Part shown: piece after piece, positions 26,724-33,527 of the stretch
Numbering within the stretch: position 1 is the first letter of the stretch
Layout: every line of letters begins with the position of its first letter
Source: a virus
Direction: 5' to 3' (one strand)
Length of the DNA stretch: 33,527 nucleotides
Virus record (IMG/VR): IMGVR_UViG_3300032311_000963
Location: 1-33,527 of that record
Position numbers and translations under genes: made by a program
Notes under the pieces: model-generated
What the model saw: the letters and a program-made list of their open reading frames with translations, nothing else
What the model was told of the DNA's origin: nothing
The model's database searches: none

Positions 26724-28387
26724 TAGGAATTGGAAAGTTCTGGAAGCGGAGTGGAGTAATCGATTTCTTGCGCGGCCTTGGCGATGTCCTCCTTGGAAGA
26801 TTTTTTGTTGATGCTATCTGCCTTGGAGGTCTTCGGTGGGGCGTCGATCTTTTTGCGGACATCTTCAGTCGATGTCGCTGGCTTGGAGGGAGCGAACCAT
26901 GAACCCGGATACCACCACGAAGACCCGCCGGATTTGATTTTCTGGACATTCTTATCAGCGGCGAGGATTTCGTTGAGTTTCTCGTAGACCTTGGTCTTGT
27001 CGGCGGCTTCCTTCGGGTTTGCCTTGGCCCAGTTTTCCAAGTCGCTTTTGAAGCCTGCAAACTTCTGTCCGGCGGCGAGGTATTTCGGCACTTCGGAGTC
27101 TGGCATTTTCCCGTCCTTTTCAGTCCATGTCCCGAATTGGCCTTTGGTGAAAAGGGTTTTGAGTTGGGATGTGGCTTCGGTGACCGGGGTGGCTTCCTTC
27201 GGATTGTTCCACTTGTCGCGCAGGGAGGAGAGGAGTTCGCCTCGCTCGCCTTCGGGAAGTTGGCGGATGGAGTCTTTGATTTTGAAGTATTCGGAGCCTT
27301 TGCTGTCGTCCTTAGTCCTAACGTAGGCATCGACCATGGTGAGTAGGATCGGACGCATGGCGAGGGCTTTTTCAATTTCCGCCGGGGTCTTGGAAAGAGT
27401 TTCGATGGCCGAAAGAATCCGGCGCTCTGGGAGGATGCCTTCAGCGACTCGGCGGATATCTTCTGGTTTGGTGAGTTCTCCGGAAAGGATCAATTGATCC
27501 AAATCATCCTCAATGTTGTTGCGGTAGACGCTCGCCTCAGATCGGGCGTTGCTGTAGGCACGGACGATATCGGCCTTTTCGGTGAGTTCCGGGAAGAGTT
27601 CGGACTTGCCTGTTTCCAGCGCCTTTTCCAAATCCGCCTCTGCGCCTATTGGGTTTTGAATGATTGTGCTGGCGACATTGGCGTTGCGCTCCTCCTTGGC
27701 TTTGCGGGCGTTGTTATCTGCCAATCGGGCCACGGCGAGTTTGCCTGCGGATTCCGATATGATTTCGTCTGCGACCGCTTTGTTGTAGATGCCGATTGCG
27801 CCTTCGATGTCGTCGTCTGCGACTTTCATCAGTGCGTTGGCCTCGATGTCCTGCTGGTAGCCTTCGATGCGTTTTTTGTTGGCCTGCCCTTCGATTTGCA
27901 GACCGCCCATGGTGTTCCAGCGGTCAAAGGCGGGAGAGAGCGACTGGGCGGCGTTGTTGCTGATGCCGATCTCGCCGATGGCTTTCTTTGCCTCGGAAAC
28001 ATTGGTGAGCCACTTCTCCTGCCACTTGTCCACCGGCGTGTTCATCTGGTCGTTCTGCTGCTTCTCAAATGCTGAGCGCATGAGGGTCTCGGCGCGGGCG
28101 AGGTCGGCGGTGTCCTTGGCCTTCGCCATCTTTTCGGAGTAGGCAAGGGCGACCTCGCCGACTTGGCCGACTTGATAGGCGATCTTGCCCATCGCGGCGT
28201 CCTCCTTTGAAAAGGCATCGAGCGCCAGCGTCTGGTCGAGCATCGACTTGGCGCCACGGGTTGCGATAGAGGAATCCACCATGGCGGCTCCGGTGAGCTT
28301 GGCGGCTTGCGGGGCGAGGATGCCGGTCGAGGGGCCGAGGGCTTGCGGGCCTGCGTTGGGAATGTCGGCGAGTCGGATGGTTGGCAT
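26723..28387 (-). CDS. Internal virion protein (T7 gp15 position)
   Basis: This 554-residue protein is almost entirely predicted helix, rich in Ala, Lys and Glu. The N-terminus MPTIRLADIPNAGPQALGPS and TGAAMVDSSIA lead into KEDAAMGKIAYQVGQVGEVALAY; a DKWQEKWLTNVSEA stretch and repeated LAxARLAD/NxARKAKEERN helices follow. A Lys/Asp/Ser-rich C-terminal tail contains WWYPGSWFAPSKP. Between the gp14-like gene and the giant gene it matches the gp14-gp15-gp16 ejection trio, which would form the channel guiding DNA across the envelope. No enzymatic motif is seen. Confidence 0.78.
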   Translation of the reverse strand: MPTIRLADIPNAGPQALGPSTGILAPQAAKLTGAAMVDSSIATRGAKSMLDQTLALDAFSKEDAAMGKIAYQVGQVGEVALAYSEKMAKAKDTADLARAETLMRSAFEKQQNDQMNTPVDKWQEKWLTNVSEAKKAIGEIGISNNAAQSLSPAFDRWNTMGGLQIEGQANKKRIEGYQQDIEANALMKVADDDIEGAIGIYNKAVADEIISESAGKLAVARLADNNARKAKEERNANVASTIIQNPIGAEADLEKALETGKSELFPELTEKADIVRAYSNARSEASVYRNNIEDDLDQLILSGELTKPEDIRRVAEGILPERRILSAIETLSKTPAEIEKALAMRPILLTMVDAYVRTKDDSKGSEYFKIKDSIRQLPEGERGELLSSLRDKWNNPKEATPVTEATSQLKTLFTKGQFGTWTEKDGKMPDSEVPKYLAAGQKFAGFKSDLENWAKANPKEAADKTKVYEKLNEILAADKNVQKIKSGGSSWWYPGSWFAPSKPATSTEDVRKKIDAPPKTSKADSINKKSSKEDIAKAAQEIDYSTPLPELSNS

Positions 28388-28389
28388 GG

Positions 28390-29277
28390 TTAGGAAACGG
28401 CTCTTACAGGTGTGGCGCGGCGGTATCCAACGAGGTTCCCATTGTTGGACACATAACCATCGTATGGTTTGGCGGTTGATTTGGATGCAGAACTTCCGTA
28501 GGCGGACAAACCGATCTGGCCCATCTGGGCGACTCCGGCGGCTCCGGCGGCGTAGCCACCGAGTTGGGTGGCGCGGGAGGTTGCGTAGCCTGCCTGCTGC
28601 TCGATGGCGGCTTGGCGCATGGCGATGCGGTAGCCTGCGCCTGCGGCCTTCTCGGCGAACTGGGCATCGTTGAAGGAAATCTGTGCGCTCTTCTTGGCCA
28701 TGGCGCTGGAGAAGAGGTCGGCATTCATGTTGAAATCGCCAACCAGGCTATTCATGTCCGCCTCGTAGCGTTTCTTGTTGGATTCCAAGTTGGCGAGGAG
28801 CTTGGTGTCGGCGACCTGCTGCTCGTAGAGATTTGCGGTATCAGCCAAAACAGCAAGAGGAGAACCTTCGGTGGTGACTCCACCCTTGGCGAACTGGCTG
28901 CGCTGGAGACCGAGGATGCGGGCCTTCTCGGCGCGGATGCGGTCTGCCTGTTGGCGGGCTTGGGTATCGACGCCATCAGCTTGGGCGCGGAGCTGCTGCG
29001 CCTGCTGCTGAACAAGGATGTTGTTCATGTTCGCCTGGTCGCCAGCGGACTGGGCGTTGAACATGGCGAGTTGGGAATTGAACTGCTCGGCCTGCGCGGC
29101 CCGCTCTGCGGCCATCCGTTGCCATGAGGCATTCTGCTCGTTGATCTGGCGGTTGTAGTCCGCGATGGCCGCTTGGGATTTCGACTGCTGGTCGGCGGAA
29201 TACATCGCGATGCCGGTCGAGGCGGCTGTGGCGAGGACGGATGCAGTCGTAAGGGCGATGGTGGTTGCGGATGCCAT
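28390..29277 (-). CDS. Internal virion protein (T7 gp14 position)
   Basis: This 295-residue protein has an N-terminal hydrophobic segment (ATTIALTTASVLATAASTGIA, residues about 3-23), a long Gln/Ala coiled-coil region (residues about 30-130), a GLQRSQFAKGGVTTEGSPLA motif and a Gly/Ala-rich segment near 240-265 (LGGYAAGAAGVAQMGQIGLSAYG). I recall the RSxxAxxGVxxxGSPxxVL motif from podoviral gp14-like proteins annotated as internal virion protein. In T7 this protein enters the outer membrane first during ejection. It abuts the gp15-position gene. Confidence 0.78.
   Translation of the reverse strand: MASATTIALTTASVLATAASTGIAMYSADQQSKSQAAIADYNRQINEQNASWQRMAAERAAQAEQFNSQLAMFNAQSAGDQANMNNILVQQQAQQLRAQADGVDTQARQQADRIRAEKARILGLQRSQFAKGGVTTEGSPLAVLADTANLYEQQVADTKLLANLESNKKRYEADMNSLVGDFNMNADLFSSAMAKKSAQISFNDAQFAEKAAGAGYRIAMRQAAIEQQAGYATSRATQLGGYAAGAAGVAQMGQIGLSAYGSSASKSTAKPYDGYVSNNGNLVGYRRATPVRAVS
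28837..28851 (-). promoter_or_regulatory. Boundary-element-like copy inside the gp14-position gene
   Basis: Reads GTTTTGGCTGATACC on the minus strand, one mismatch from the consensus, in frame as V-L-A-D-T. That peptide lies in a conserved-looking LAVLADTANLYEQQ stretch, so codon constraint may explain it. Confidence 0.35.
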
Positions 29278-29278
29278 G

Positions 29279-29692
29279 TCAGTTCAAGGTTTGCACAAGG
29301 TGGATCATTTCCGTGTCTGTGCGTTGAAAACCGGTCTTCTCATAAACCCGCGCCAGCGACTCCTGTTTGCATGTGGTCAACATGACAGAGTATCCAAAGG
29401 ATTTTGCCTGCCCTTTGAGGAATTCCACAATGGCCTTAATCGACCTGTAGACGGATTTCGGTTTGGCTCCGGGGTTGGAAACGACCCACTCCATCATGGA
29501 AACGCCGATGCTATTGTCCATGTAAAGCCATCCTGCGGCAACGGGACCACCATCTAAATTTGCCACGATTCCAAGTTTTGGAAGAACGGAGATTGGAACG
29601 GCATTCCATCCGTGACCTATCCACCACTCTTTCACAATGGCGTAATCCGTCTCTGGATCAAACATTTTGAGAATTGGGAAAATCTCACTCAT
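29279..29692 (-). CDS. GNAT-family acetyltransferase
   Basis: This 137-residue protein has the GNAT outline: an N-terminal DYAIVKEWWIGHGWN, beta strands GIVANLDGGPVAAGWLYMD and VSMMEWVVSN, a PGAKPKSVYRSIKAIVEFLK segment where acetyl-CoA pyrophosphate binds, SVMLTTCKQESLARVYEKTGF as the final strand-helix, and a C-terminal strand. Many podoviruses carry such a gene between tail and internal virion genes. The substrate is unknown; modification of a virion or host protein is possible. It overlaps the tail gene by eight bases. Confidence 0.78.
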   Translation of the reverse strand: MSEIFPILKMFDPETDYAIVKEWWIGHGWNAVPISVLPKLGIVANLDGGPVAAGWLYMDNSIGVSMMEWVVSNPGAKPKSVYRSIKAIVEFLKGQAKSFGYSVMLTTCKQESLARVYEKTGFQRTDTEMIHLVQTLN

Positions 29693-32615
29693 TACCGAAA
29701 GTATCCCACACGGGTTGAAGGGCGATGACTGCCATTGGATAAGGGGCAGTTTGCCTCAGAGTGACATCTGCGTCGATTCCAAACGCACCGGCCAAGATCA
29801 TTTTCTGGTCGCCGGTGGTGAGCGTGTCGGCGAGGGCATACCACTCGCCGTTGTTCGTGCGGATCTCCCCTCCCCGGCTCTTGTAGAGGCGGGCGATGAT
29901 TTTGTGGATGCGCTTCTTGCGGCCTTGGGAGGAACCGTCTTCAAGGTCCATGTCGAGCTTCATGGGCGTGAGCGTCGATGTGTAGGGCAGGCCGACATAG
30001 CCTGCGGCTGCGACTGGGACGGTGATTGATCCGCTGGCCACGGTGCGGGTCACGGGGGCTTGGCCGTCTTGCATGACGGTGACGGTCTTGCCATTGAAGC
30101 GGTCGAGGCCGGAGATCGTGCGGCCTGCTGCGTTAGAGGCAAAAGCGGACCACCCATCGAGGTAGCGCCAAGAGGCTGTTGTCTGGTCATCGAGGTGCTT
30201 GCGCCACAAAAGCGGGAACCGCTCGATGGTGCGGTAGTCCTGCCCGGAGACGGTGCGCTTGACGACCATCCAGACTTCGTCCTCCGTGCCGTTGCCGTAG
30301 ATGGTGGCGACCGATTCAACCAGGGCATTGTCGGCGATGGTGTGTCGATGCCAGCCGACGACCTTCTGGTCGCGCTCGTAGGTCATGGCGATGAGTGTGC
30401 CGTCTCCGCGCACGCACCAGAGGACGGCATCCGGTTGCTGCTGGTAGGCGATCTCGACAATCTCGCCATTGGTGATGTGTTCGGCAAGCAGGGTGAGGTC
30501 TGGCGCGACCCATCCGTCCTTGTTGAGTTCGTAGACCAGCTCGCGCACTTTGCGTCCATTGCGTTGGACGAACAAGAGGACATCGTTGACCAGAGCGGCT
30601 CGCATGTATTTTGACCCGTAGCTCGACTGGCGGCTGGCTTGCACATTGGTTGCCGAGAGCGAGGCTGAGGAGTCGGCGCTGCCGATGGTCCACTCGTCGC
30701 CGGATGTGCCGATAAGGAGTTGCGACTGGCTATACATCCAGTTGATGCGGTTGCCTTCGGAGGCGGCGAGGGTGAATTGGACCGCATCGCTCGCGGTGAC
30801 GCCGGTCTTAAAGTTCTCGAAATTGTCAATCTGGCTACACCAGATCGTGTTCGGCTGGGTGGCTGTGCCGCCAAAGCACAGGCGTTGTTCGTGCATGGCG
30901 ACCGAGCGAGGGTAGCCGCGAGTGGAAGAGAATGCGCCGAACGCCCAGAACTTGGTATTGCGCTGGTTGCGCGGCCCCTCGCCGAGCCACTTGTCCACAT
31001 TGATTTGCTCTGCGGCGACGATGGTCGCGATGCCGCCGGTCACCTTGGTGTCGGTTTCCAATCGGGCTTTCTGGACAATGGTTCCAGACACAGAGGCCCA
31101 GTCCAAGATACGGATTTTGAATCCACAGCGTTCGGATTCTGTGCCGCTGGAAATAATGTTGCGGTCTGCTGCCACGGCATATTCCTTCACGATCTCCATC
31201 TTCGTGAGGTTCTCCGGGTAAATGTCGAGGTATCCAGTCTGGGCGTTTGCTCCCACATCGTATGTGTAGGTGTGCGTGCCGGTGACGGTGATGGAAGCTA
31301 AGTGCGTAGCGTAGTTGTTTGTTGATAGCCCATCTCCAACACAGATTCTGTCTCCATTGTTCCACCCATGGTATGGGTGATAGACGCTCACTACCGTTCC
31401 GCTTCGCGTGCCAGTAGCCACAATACGCCCAGCGGAGAAGACATCCGATGGAACTCGCAGGATTTGCACGGTGGCCGTCCAAGTGCCGGATGTGCTGAAA
31501 TCCCACCCGCCCTCCACAGCCAGAGTTGATGACACATAATTTCCAGTGATGACTTGTTCGGCGTAGAAATTTGATTTCTGCCACTTGAGTTCCACTTGTG
31601 AACCCACGGTAGAAGCCGGGAAAAGTCCAGACCCGGCGCTCACCGAGTATTTGCCCATTTCATTGAGCGGAATCGGGAATTGCGACCATTTGCCAGCAGC
31701 TTGATCCACGCCAAAGTTCGACCCGGCGCGGTGGGCGCTCATGGCGTAGTAGTAGAATGCCTGCCCGCTTTGGTTTTGGGCCGTCCATTTGGCTGCGGTG
31801 AATGTGGCGTCCGTGTTGGCCGTGATGCACTTGTAGGCGATGCTGCCGGAGAGGACGATGTCGCCCACTGCGTAAGCGGTGCTTGCGGCCCATGCCGGAG
31901 GACGCACATAGTCTCCGAGGATGTAGTTTGTGCCAGCGACCCAAGTGTCCGGGTTTGGGTAGATGTTCACGACCTGCTCTGTGGCGTTCTGGTCTTGGAG
32001 CGGAGGGTAGTCAAAGACCACTGGCGCAAAAGTCCAATTGTTGTCGGCAAGGCGAGAGAGCTTGTGTGGCAGGTAGTTCGCATGCGCGAAATACATGATG
32101 TCATTGATCTGGGAAAATTGGATTTCGCGCAGGTCAGCGGCGGCGTAGGGAGTGGGAATCTCAAGGATCGACTGCGCCACCCAGCGGCCTGCGGCGAGGT
32201 CGGTGGCGAATGTGCCTGCGGTGTGGGCAACAACGCAGTAGTAGGTCGTGCCGCTGGAGGAAACATAGTTGCCGACTGCGTAGATGTTCCCGGTCGCCCA
32301 CGCGGCAGGCGTGGCGGCGTTGACCGGCGCTCCTGTGGAGGGAGACCAGAACCTCATGTAGCCTGCCCCCATTTCGATGACGAACCGGGTGGTGGTCGAG
32401 AAGTTGAATCCGATCAAGCGGGTCTGGCTTGTGGCCGACTTGGTCGTGCCGCGAAACTCCGTGCCGGGTCGGCGGATGACGCCTCCGTATGGCAGGATTT
32501 GGAAGTTCTCCAGCGTGCGGCAGGCGCTGCGGTATTTCTCCAGACTCGTCCGGGCGTCGATGAAGGGCGAGACTTCACCGGCGTTGAATGAGGGGTAGAA
32601 ATCGAACTTCGGCAT
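29685..32615 (-). CDS. Large tail-tube / nozzle protein (T7 gp12-like position)
   Basis: The chosen start gives 976 residues beginning MPKFDFYPSFNAGEVSPFID, followed by LEKYRSACRTLENFQILPYG and GVIRRPGTEF, a start shared by a family of large podoviral tail proteins I associate with tail tubular protein B. The remainder is beta-rich, with repeated Trp/Gly/Tyr carbohydrate-binding-like inserts (WVAGTNYILGDYVRPPAW, STAYAVGDIVLSGS, GNIYAVGNYVSSSGTTY) and NTIWCSQIDNFENF, typical of this family. The start at 32615 is preferred over one at 32651, which would overlap the upstream gene by 35 bases. The protein likely forms the tail nozzle. Confidence 0.83.
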   Translation of the reverse strand: MPKFDFYPSFNAGEVSPFIDARTSLEKYRSACRTLENFQILPYGGVIRRPGTEFRGTTKSATSQTRLIGFNFSTTTRFVIEMGAGYMRFWSPSTGAPVNAATPAAWATGNIYAVGNYVSSSGTTYYCVVAHTAGTFATDLAAGRWVAQSILEIPTPYAAADLREIQFSQINDIMYFAHANYLPHKLSRLADNNWTFAPVVFDYPPLQDQNATEQVVNIYPNPDTWVAGTNYILGDYVRPPAWAASTAYAVGDIVLSGSIAYKCITANTDATFTAAKWTAQNQSGQAFYYYAMSAHRAGSNFGVDQAAGKWSQFPIPLNEMGKYSVSAGSGLFPASTVGSQVELKWQKSNFYAEQVITGNYVSSTLAVEGGWDFSTSGTWTATVQILRVPSDVFSAGRIVATGTRSGTVVSVYHPYHGWNNGDRICVGDGLSTNNYATHLASITVTGTHTYTYDVGANAQTGYLDIYPENLTKMEIVKEYAVAADRNIISSGTESERCGFKIRILDWASVSGTIVQKARLETDTKVTGGIATIVAAEQINVDKWLGEGPRNQRNTKFWAFGAFSSTRGYPRSVAMHEQRLCFGGTATQPNTIWCSQIDNFENFKTGVTASDAVQFTLAASEGNRINWMYSQSQLLIGTSGDEWTIGSADSSASLSATNVQASRQSSYGSKYMRAALVNDVLLFVQRNGRKVRELVYELNKDGWVAPDLTLLAEHITNGEIVEIAYQQQPDAVLWCVRGDGTLIAMTYERDQKVVGWHRHTIADNALVESVATIYGNGTEDEVWMVVKRTVSGQDYRTIERFPLLWRKHLDDQTTASWRYLDGWSAFASNAAGRTISGLDRFNGKTVTVMQDGQAPVTRTVASGSITVPVAAAGYVGLPYTSTLTPMKLDMDLEDGSSQGRKKRIHKIIARLYKSRGGEIRTNNGEWYALADTLTTGDQKMILAGAFGIDADVTLRQTAPYPMAVIALQPVWDTFGNE

Positions 32616-32616
32616 T

Positions 32617-32886
32617 TTATTTGTTTTCCAGCTTGCGCTCGACTCGCTCAATCACCGCTTTAGCCGAGGCGATGACTCCGAGCATTTCTTGGTTTGCCGT
32701 TTTCAAATGCGCGACAAATTCCGCAGTCTGGCCATCCATGCGGTCTTGGAGCGTGTCCAAGCGGGCCGTGAAATAGCGAAACAACACGCCGATGGCCGCG
32801 AGGCCGATGACGAGAAGCGCCACAAATAGCCACCGGTCGGATTGGCCTGCGGCAAAGTTTGTGGCGTCGATGAGGTGTTGATCCAT
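32617..32886 (-). CDS. Small membrane protein with coiled coil (89 aa)
   Basis: One transmembrane segment (WLFVALLVIGLAAIGVLFRY, residues about 19-38) is followed by a charged helix likely to form a coiled coil (ARLDTLQDRMDGQTAEFV, SAKAVIERVERKLENK). This is the outline of an inner-membrane spanin (Rz) or a small phage membrane protein, yet it lies in the tail module away from the lysis genes. It joins its neighbours by a TAATG overlap and a one-base gap. Role not determined. Confidence 0.65.
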   Translation of the reverse strand: MDQHLIDATNFAAGQSDRWLFVALLVIGLAAIGVLFRYFTARLDTLQDRMDGQTAEFVAHLKTANQEMLGVIASAKAVIERVERKLENK

Positions 32887-33527
32887 TAGCTGTTGGCTTG
32901 GGCAAGGAGGTTACCGACCTGCGAGAGGGTCGCGGTGTTGTTGACCCTGTCCACATTCAACGCATCTGTCTTGGCCTTGATGGCGGTGACATCCGAGGCC
33001 AGCGTGCCGGAGGCTGCTCGACTCCCCACATTTGTGTCGAGGCGATTGAGTTCGGTGGTTAGCTCCGATCTCACCTGTGTGGCGATGGCGGCTGCGGTCG
33101 GCACGGTCGGTGCATTGGTCAATGTCGTGACCGTTGCCAGCGTGCCGTTGGGGGCGAGACGACTGGATACGGTGGCGTCCAAATTAACGAGGCGTCCTCC
33201 TGCTCGCTCAAGATCGCTGCGGATTGCGGCTACAAGTGCAACTTGATCCACATTGCTGTTTCCAATGGCTCCCACGATGGCGTTGAGAATTTGCTGTCCG
33301 TCTGCCTCGTTGAGGATGGAGGACTCAACGGCGGTTGCGATGGCTGTGCGCTCGGCGCCGGTGAGTGAGTAGCCGGTCTTGTCTGCGGCGGCCCACACTG
33401 CCGAGGCAATTGTTGCTGCCGTTGGGCCAATGTCAGCAGTCAGCGTGCGCGATGCTGCGGCCCATACTGCCGATGCGTTTTCTGCTGCTGTTGGTCCGCT
33501 CGATGTGGTGAGTGTGCGCGTTGCCGC
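32886..33527 (-). CDS. Repeat-containing structural (fibre/stalk-like) protein, 5' end outside window
   Basis: The frame is open from the window edge to a TAA at 32886 (213 residues visible). It starts with repeats of about 27 residues: R-T-L-T...GPTAA...ASAVWAAA occurs twice, and a related TGYSLTGAERTAIATAVESS follows. The rest is Ala/Thr/Val-rich with regular heptad-like spacing (IATQVRSELTTELNRLD, DVTAIKAKTDALNVDRVNN). Such repeats are found in phage fibre or stalk proteins. An internal GTG at 33398 exists but the repeats run across it, so the real start is outside the window. Confidence 0.65.
   Translation of the reverse strand, partial: AATRTLTTSSGPTAAENASAVWAAASRTLTADIGPTAATIASAVWAAADKTGYSLTGAERTAIATAVESSILNEADGQQILNAIVGAIGNSNVDQVALVAAIRSDLERAGGRLVNLDATVSSRLAPNGTLATVTTLTNAPTVPTAAAIATQVRSELTTELNRLDTNVGSRAASGTLASDVTAIKAKTDALNVDRVNNTATLSQVGNLLAQANS

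Larger units (their letters stand above)
1..33527 (-). mobile_element. Temperate podovirus-type phage genome, most of it
   Basis: The window holds a terminase pair, portal, scaffold, capsid, tail-tube proteins, internal virion proteins, lysis genes, tyrosine integrase, excisionase-like protein and replication/recombination genes, all on one strand. No chromosomal housekeeping gene is seen. Structural genes occur at both edges and both edge genes are open into the flanks, as in a circular genome opened inside the tail module. A tRNA-Leu 3' part lies beside the integrase with no second copy in the window, as in attP rather than an integrated prophage. Missing from the window: the rest of the tail module and any recognisable CI-like repressor. 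Confidence 0.9.

Noticed and set aside
1-33527. CRISPR array, diversity-generating retroelement, insertion sequence or phage RNA polymerase
   Set aside because: No spaced repeat array, reverse transcriptase, template/variable repeat pair, transposase or single-subunit RNA polymerase is seen, although T7- and BPP-1-like relatives carry some of these.

Overview
The window is most of the genome of a temperate, short-tailed (podovirus-type) bacteriophage. Every gene I can support lies on the minus strand, so transcription runs from high to low coordinates. Genes at both edges are cut by the window, which fits a circular or circularly permuted phage genome opened at an arbitrary point. The virion gene set (T7 gp8-type portal, gp11/gp12-type tail tube, three internal virion proteins, a Bbp19-family protein) recalls the Bordetella BPP-1 / Burkholderia BcepC6B group. 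The host cannot be named. The base composition is moderately GC-rich and the probable attachment site is the 3' part of a tRNA-Leu(CAA) gene, so the host is a bacterium with such a gene.

Layout, in the direction of transcription. (1) From the right edge to 17733: a repeat-containing structural protein cut by the edge, a small membrane protein, a 976-residue tail-tube/nozzle protein, a GNAT acetyltransferase, two internal virion proteins and a 2,996-residue ejection protein carrying two ADP-ribosyltransferase-like domains and one HhH-glycosylase-like domain. (2) 17697 to 16767: lysis cassette of a 58-residue holin candidate, a lipoprotein and a CHAP endolysin. (3) 16766 to 15199: attP (tRNA-Leu 3' part, putative integrase arm sites, terminator), tyrosine integrase and a small basic protein. 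(4) 15084 to 14526: two ribbon-helix-helix proteins with a shared palindromic operator candidate and an excisionase-like protein. (5) 14529 to 8319: small membrane proteins, a RecT-type annealing protein, a RecB/Cas4-like exonuclease, small unknown proteins, a replication initiator candidate with iterons inside the gene, a DnaC-like helicase loader, an ssDNA-binding candidate and a RusA-type resolvase. (6) 8263 to 1: small and large terminase, two small proteins, portal, Bbp19-type protein, a small protein, scaffold, a CAT-anticodon tRNA, major capsid, then two genes holding three copies of a gp11-type tail-tube domain.

Most neighbouring genes overlap by ATGA, TAATG or a few bases, implying long translationally coupled operons. 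Several of the few junctions with a real gap (before terS, portal, scaffold, capsid and holin) carry the same 15-base element, GTTTTGACTGATACC, just upstream of the start codon, mostly where no Shine-Dalgarno sequence is visible. This element is the most intriguing unexplained signal. The second is a short peptide motif, [N/D][Y/F]SI[G/A], at the domain boundaries of the giant ejection protein, encoded with different synonymous codons each time. Six genes are either under 60 codons (3656-3832, 14273-14416, 14413-14529, 14905-15084, 17521-17697) or run off the left edge (1-503), and were read directly from the sequence.
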